The position numbers and the translations under genes were made by a program. The notes below the pieces were generated by a model, which saw only the letters and a list, made by a program, of their open reading frames with translations, was not told where the DNA came from and searched no databases. From positions 2,186,001 to 2,250,000 of the forward strand of contig LR990060.1 in the NCBI GenBank assembly GCA_905147135.1: a stretch of DNA of 64,000 nt, in the 5' to 3' direction. How positions within the stretch are numbered: position 1 is the stretch's first letter; every line of letters starts with the position of its first letter. Below, in pieces: positions 61,490 to 64,000 of this stretch. The stretch is from Blastobasis lacticolella (Eukaryota; Arthropoda; Insecta; Lepidoptera; Blastobasidae).

Positions 61490-61545
61490 AGATGCCAGTC
61501 GCTCCACTGTAGTTACCTGACCTGCCAAATCCTGGATTATGTTGT
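61490..61545 (+). mobile_element. T1 SINE scrap
   Basis: CAGTCGCTCCACTGTAGTTACC and GCCAAATCCTGGATTATG. Confidence 0.6.
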
Positions 61546-61654
61546 ATTTGTTAACTTGTATAATGGAGTGACGTTGTCTTCAGAGAAAGCTCGATAAATA
61601 AAGAACTAAAAAAAACATGATATCCCTCTTTTTTCGTCGGGGGATAAAACTAAA

Positions 61655-61835
61655 GGAGAGCGTCGAGAATATAAGAAAACGGTCTCGTAATACTTTCAAC
61701 CTGCTCTCCCTGCAACTTGATTACATTGGGTTGGTATAATAAACCCGGGGTTTCATAACCCATGTCTCGTATATTTAGCACTACCGTTAACTGGATGTCT
61801 TCACGGCTGCTTGCGTTTATGGCTGTTCTCGTTTA
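61655..61835 (+). repeat. direct repeat, second copy
   Basis: It has the same blocks as 61040-61195 plus an extra 35 bases (ACTACCGTTAACTGGATGTC...) before TTGCGTTTATGGCTGTTC. The two copies differ at roughly one base in ten. Confidence 0.75.
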
Positions 61836-62029
61836 ATATCCAACGTCCAAGGTGTTATGTTTGGTGTTATGTTCTTGTCTACATTTTCCAGGATATCGTA
61901 TGGAAGATTCGGTGAAAAGTATAACACAAACACGATGACCTAGATAAACGTATTTTCATACGACGTTATTTCATATGGTGTATAAGCTTGGTTTACAAAA
62001 CCTACTGAGCGATCTGCAAGAGTATATTT

Positions 62030-62525
62030 ATTTATTTATTTATTTATTTATTCATTTATTTCAGGCAACTAGGTCCATATTTATAAATACACAAACAACT
62101 TAATTACAAAATAAACTGATACAAAATACAGACAAAGATAAAACCTATATAATAAAAATAACCTAAGATAAACTAATATATAAAAAAATAATTTATTAAT
62201 ATCTTAAAAAAATAACTGTCATCTAATGTCGTTCGGCGGCACCGGAAATTCTGGGTCGCCCACGGAATCGCCGGTACACCACACCCTTCGGCCAATATTC
62301 TTCCCTCATGAAGAAATCCAAATCTGCGGTGGGAACCAACGCCACGAACGAGTTGAACGTACGTTCATGGCTTGATTCCAAGAGCTGGACCCTCACGAGG
62401 TACTTCTTGGTTATGCGGATATATATAGAGGATATGTATAGAGGTGCTTTATTGTTGTAGTGTGTGCACTCCCCTCATCCCCCTTTAGTATATATAAGCT
62501 TGCAACTTATTGTAATATAAGCCAA
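62030..62525 (-). mobile_element. retrotransposon ORF1-like C terminus with 3' UTR
   Basis: An uninterrupted minus frame of about 85 codons ends at 62224. It contains KKYLVRVQLLESSHERTFNS, then FVALVPTADLDFFMREEYWP, then KGVVYRRFRGRPR. The F-x-x-x-V-P...F-x-x-E-x-W-P-x-G-V-x-x-R-x-F pattern is one I associate with the end of ORF1/Gag-like proteins of insect retrotransposons. An AT-rich UTR follows, ending GCCTGAAATAAATG and a TAAA tail (62030-62060). That an ORF1-like end is directly followed by the tail is odd for a LINE; an internal deletion would explain it. Confidence 0.5.
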
Positions 62526-62681
62526 TATACATCTGAACGCAGTCAGTGCCTTTTAATCCTATCGCCCATCATATCATTGTCGATATGGCGCTACGAAATA
62601 CAAGACATAACTTAGGGAAGTCAAGAAAGTGCGGTTGTATATATCTTGGTACTAAATCGTCGCATCAAACGTAAATCATCT

Positions 62682-62985
62682 CGGTTAATGTCTCGATTGT
62701 GCTCTGGCACACGAGGGGTTTGCCTTGACCATGATTGCAGTAAAGTAATTACAGTGGAGCGACTGCCATCTGACCTCCGTAACCCAGTTAATAGGGAAAC
62801 CTGAACAGATTTGATCATGGTTACACATTCAGTCGCCTAAGCTGTATGTGCAGGTTTCATCACGATGTTTTCTCTCACCGTAAGAGCATCGGTTAGTATT
62901 TAACTAATGTACATAACTAAAAAAATAGTCATCGGTGTATAGCCGCTTTAGGTACGAACCCGGCCACTGACGCTCTCTAAATAGT
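62682..62985 (-). mobile_element. T1 SINE
   Basis: GGTTAATGTCTCGATTGTGC to GGCCACTGACGCTCTC; the head has lost part of the B-box region (GGTACGAACCCGG). Confidence 0.8.
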
Positions 62986-62995
62986 CGTATCTAAT

Positions 62996-63253
62996 CATCA
63001 TCATCATCACAGCCTATAACAGTTCACTGTAGGACTTAGAGCCTCTCATACGAAAGGGGAGATTATTGCCATAACCCACGCTTGGCAGGCGGGTTGGAGA
63101 TCGCAGTGATAAAAATATAACCACGGAAAACGCTGCTGCCCATTTTCCAGCCTACGGAGACTAGATCTTTTACCTCGAAAACATTAGTACGACACCCACG
63201 AGTGTAAGGAGTTGGTGTTATTCTACTCTGCCGGATACCACGCGGCCAATCTC
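62996..63253 (-). mobile_element. C repeat with 8-bp target duplication
   Basis: TATCTAAT stands at 62988-62995 and 63254-63261. Complete, with short losses (CGCCTTGT is deleted before ACGACACCC). Confidence 0.85.
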
Positions 63254-63261
63254 TATCTAAT

Positions 63262-63697
63262 ACCTACAAAAACCAAGTAGGCAAGGAATACTCGAAAACA
63301 AACACGGCCAAAATTAAACCCGTAACAGAACCTGGATACACCAAAACTCAAAAAATGTATCTTAATTGGGTAAATCTTACCGCACACGTGTGAGTTCTTC
63401 CCCCCATATCCTATTATACAATGCCTGGTTGCCAAAAATATTTCTCCATGACCGCCCTCTTTGGGAGTCGCTCGCAGCTGTTACCAACCTTTTGTAGGGT
63501 AAAAATTATTTTTGCCAGCCCTGCTTATACGGGGTGAACTATGTGTGGGTGTTTTTCGTGTTTAGGAATTAGGAAAATAGGAAACAGGTCGTTTTTGTTA
63601 TGGTAACTTGAGTTATATTATATATTTTTGAGTAGCTATAGTATACATATATTTATGAGTAGCACTTTGTTGTGCATTATGGATGGAACTCTATTCT
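63262..63697. other. unassigned sequence
   Basis: No repeat or gene signal was recognised. Confidence 0.35.
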
Positions 63698-64000
63698 ATT
63701 TTTTTTTTTTTTTTTTTTTTATGTTATACGGTTGGCAAACAAGCAAGCGGGCCACCTGAAGAAAAGTGGTCACCACTGCCTATAGACATTAGCAACACCA
63801 AGAGTATCGCTAATGCGTTGCCCACCTCTATAACACGTTGCTCTGGCAGCAAAAAGGAAATGCCACTCCACTGCCAAAGCCACGGTTCCCCAAATCCCCA
63901 CCCCATGGAGCACTGGAAACCTTACTCACCGGCAGAAACAAAATACTATTTAAAAGAGTATTATTTAGCTGCGATATTCTGTAAGGTGGAGGTACTTCCC
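63698..64000 (-). mobile_element. A repeat, cut by the window end
   Basis: A 22-base T-run, then ATGTTATACGGTTGGCAAAC to GGTGGAGGTACTTCCC. The last 40 or so bases of the element lie beyond the window. Confidence 0.85.

Noticed and set aside
61040..61835. LTR retrotransposon
   Set aside because: Direct repeats lack TG...CA ends, a primer site and any gag/pol sequence between them.
1..64000. CRISPR-like array or spaced direct repeats
   Set aside because: Repeats are dispersed retroposons and MITEs without regular spacers; the genome is eukaryotic in character.

Overview
The window reads as lepidopteran (butterfly or moth) nuclear DNA. It is AT-rich and carries many copies of tRNA-derived SINEs, LINE 3' ends with AATAAA plus short tandem tails, Helitron-like termini (TC...CTAG) and palindromic MITE-like elements. 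I assign it to Lepidoptera because several repeat types match sequences I know to be common there; no database search was run. No host protein-coding gene, rRNA gene, functional tRNA gene or CRISPR array could be supported. The longest open frames (170, 146, 143 and 134 codons) lie in repeats or lack recognisable protein features.

Repeat names used below. T1 SINE: about 310-355 bp, with a tRNA-like head (A box like tRNA-Leu/Ser, B box GGTTCGAATCC), the most abundant family. G SINE: about 250 bp, with a head closely resembling tRNA-Gly and a TTTA-rich tail. C repeat: about 240-280 bp, with a GATGAT tail, SINE-like. A repeat: about 340 bp, poly-A tailed, five complete copies sharing one 5' end plus one cut by the window edge. 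F LINE: 5'-truncated non-LTR copies whose frame encodes LWNELPGEVFP near the C terminus. RTE-like: fragments of an RTE-type ORF2 C terminus with a GATGATGAT tail. H Helitron: TCTATACATAG start, hairpin and CTAG end. Several other LINE C-terminal relics and 3' UTR tails are listed separately.

Layout. 0-12 kb: LINE relics, a composite inverted repeat (1.63-1.96 kb), a terminal-inverted-repeat element with an 11-bp target duplication (2.15-2.49 kb), a T1 SINE with a 19-bp target duplication (3.84-4.23 kb), RTE and C copies, and two LINE relics with their 3' UTRs (8.9-10.6 kb). 12-20 kb: an F LINE inserted in a MITE (14.5 kb), a MITE inserted in a LINE tail (16.6-16.9 kb), two further TIR elements and a GC-rich repeat (19.3 kb). 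20-36 kb: dense SINE and C copies, nested RTE and G SINE (23.8-24.5 kb), and Helitrons carrying inserts, one holding a GC-rich fold-back sequence (34.07-34.25 kb). 36-50 kb: T1 copies, three LINE C-terminal relics on one strand (41.9-44.7 kb), an 83-bp-arm perfect hairpin inserted in an F LINE tail (46.75-46.96 kb), and an in-frame 147-bp tandem duplication (47.9-48.2 kb). 50-64 kb: A, C and T1 copies nested in each other (52.6-53.5 kb), a 500-bp inverted duplication (55.15-55.67 kb), a duplicated 150-bp unit (61.0-61.8 kb) and an open frame resembling a retrotransposon ORF1 C terminus (62.2-62.5 kb).

Nothing here forms a working gene system. The interest lies in the order of insertions, which can be read from target-site duplications, and in several long palindromes that may represent poorly described non-autonomous elements.
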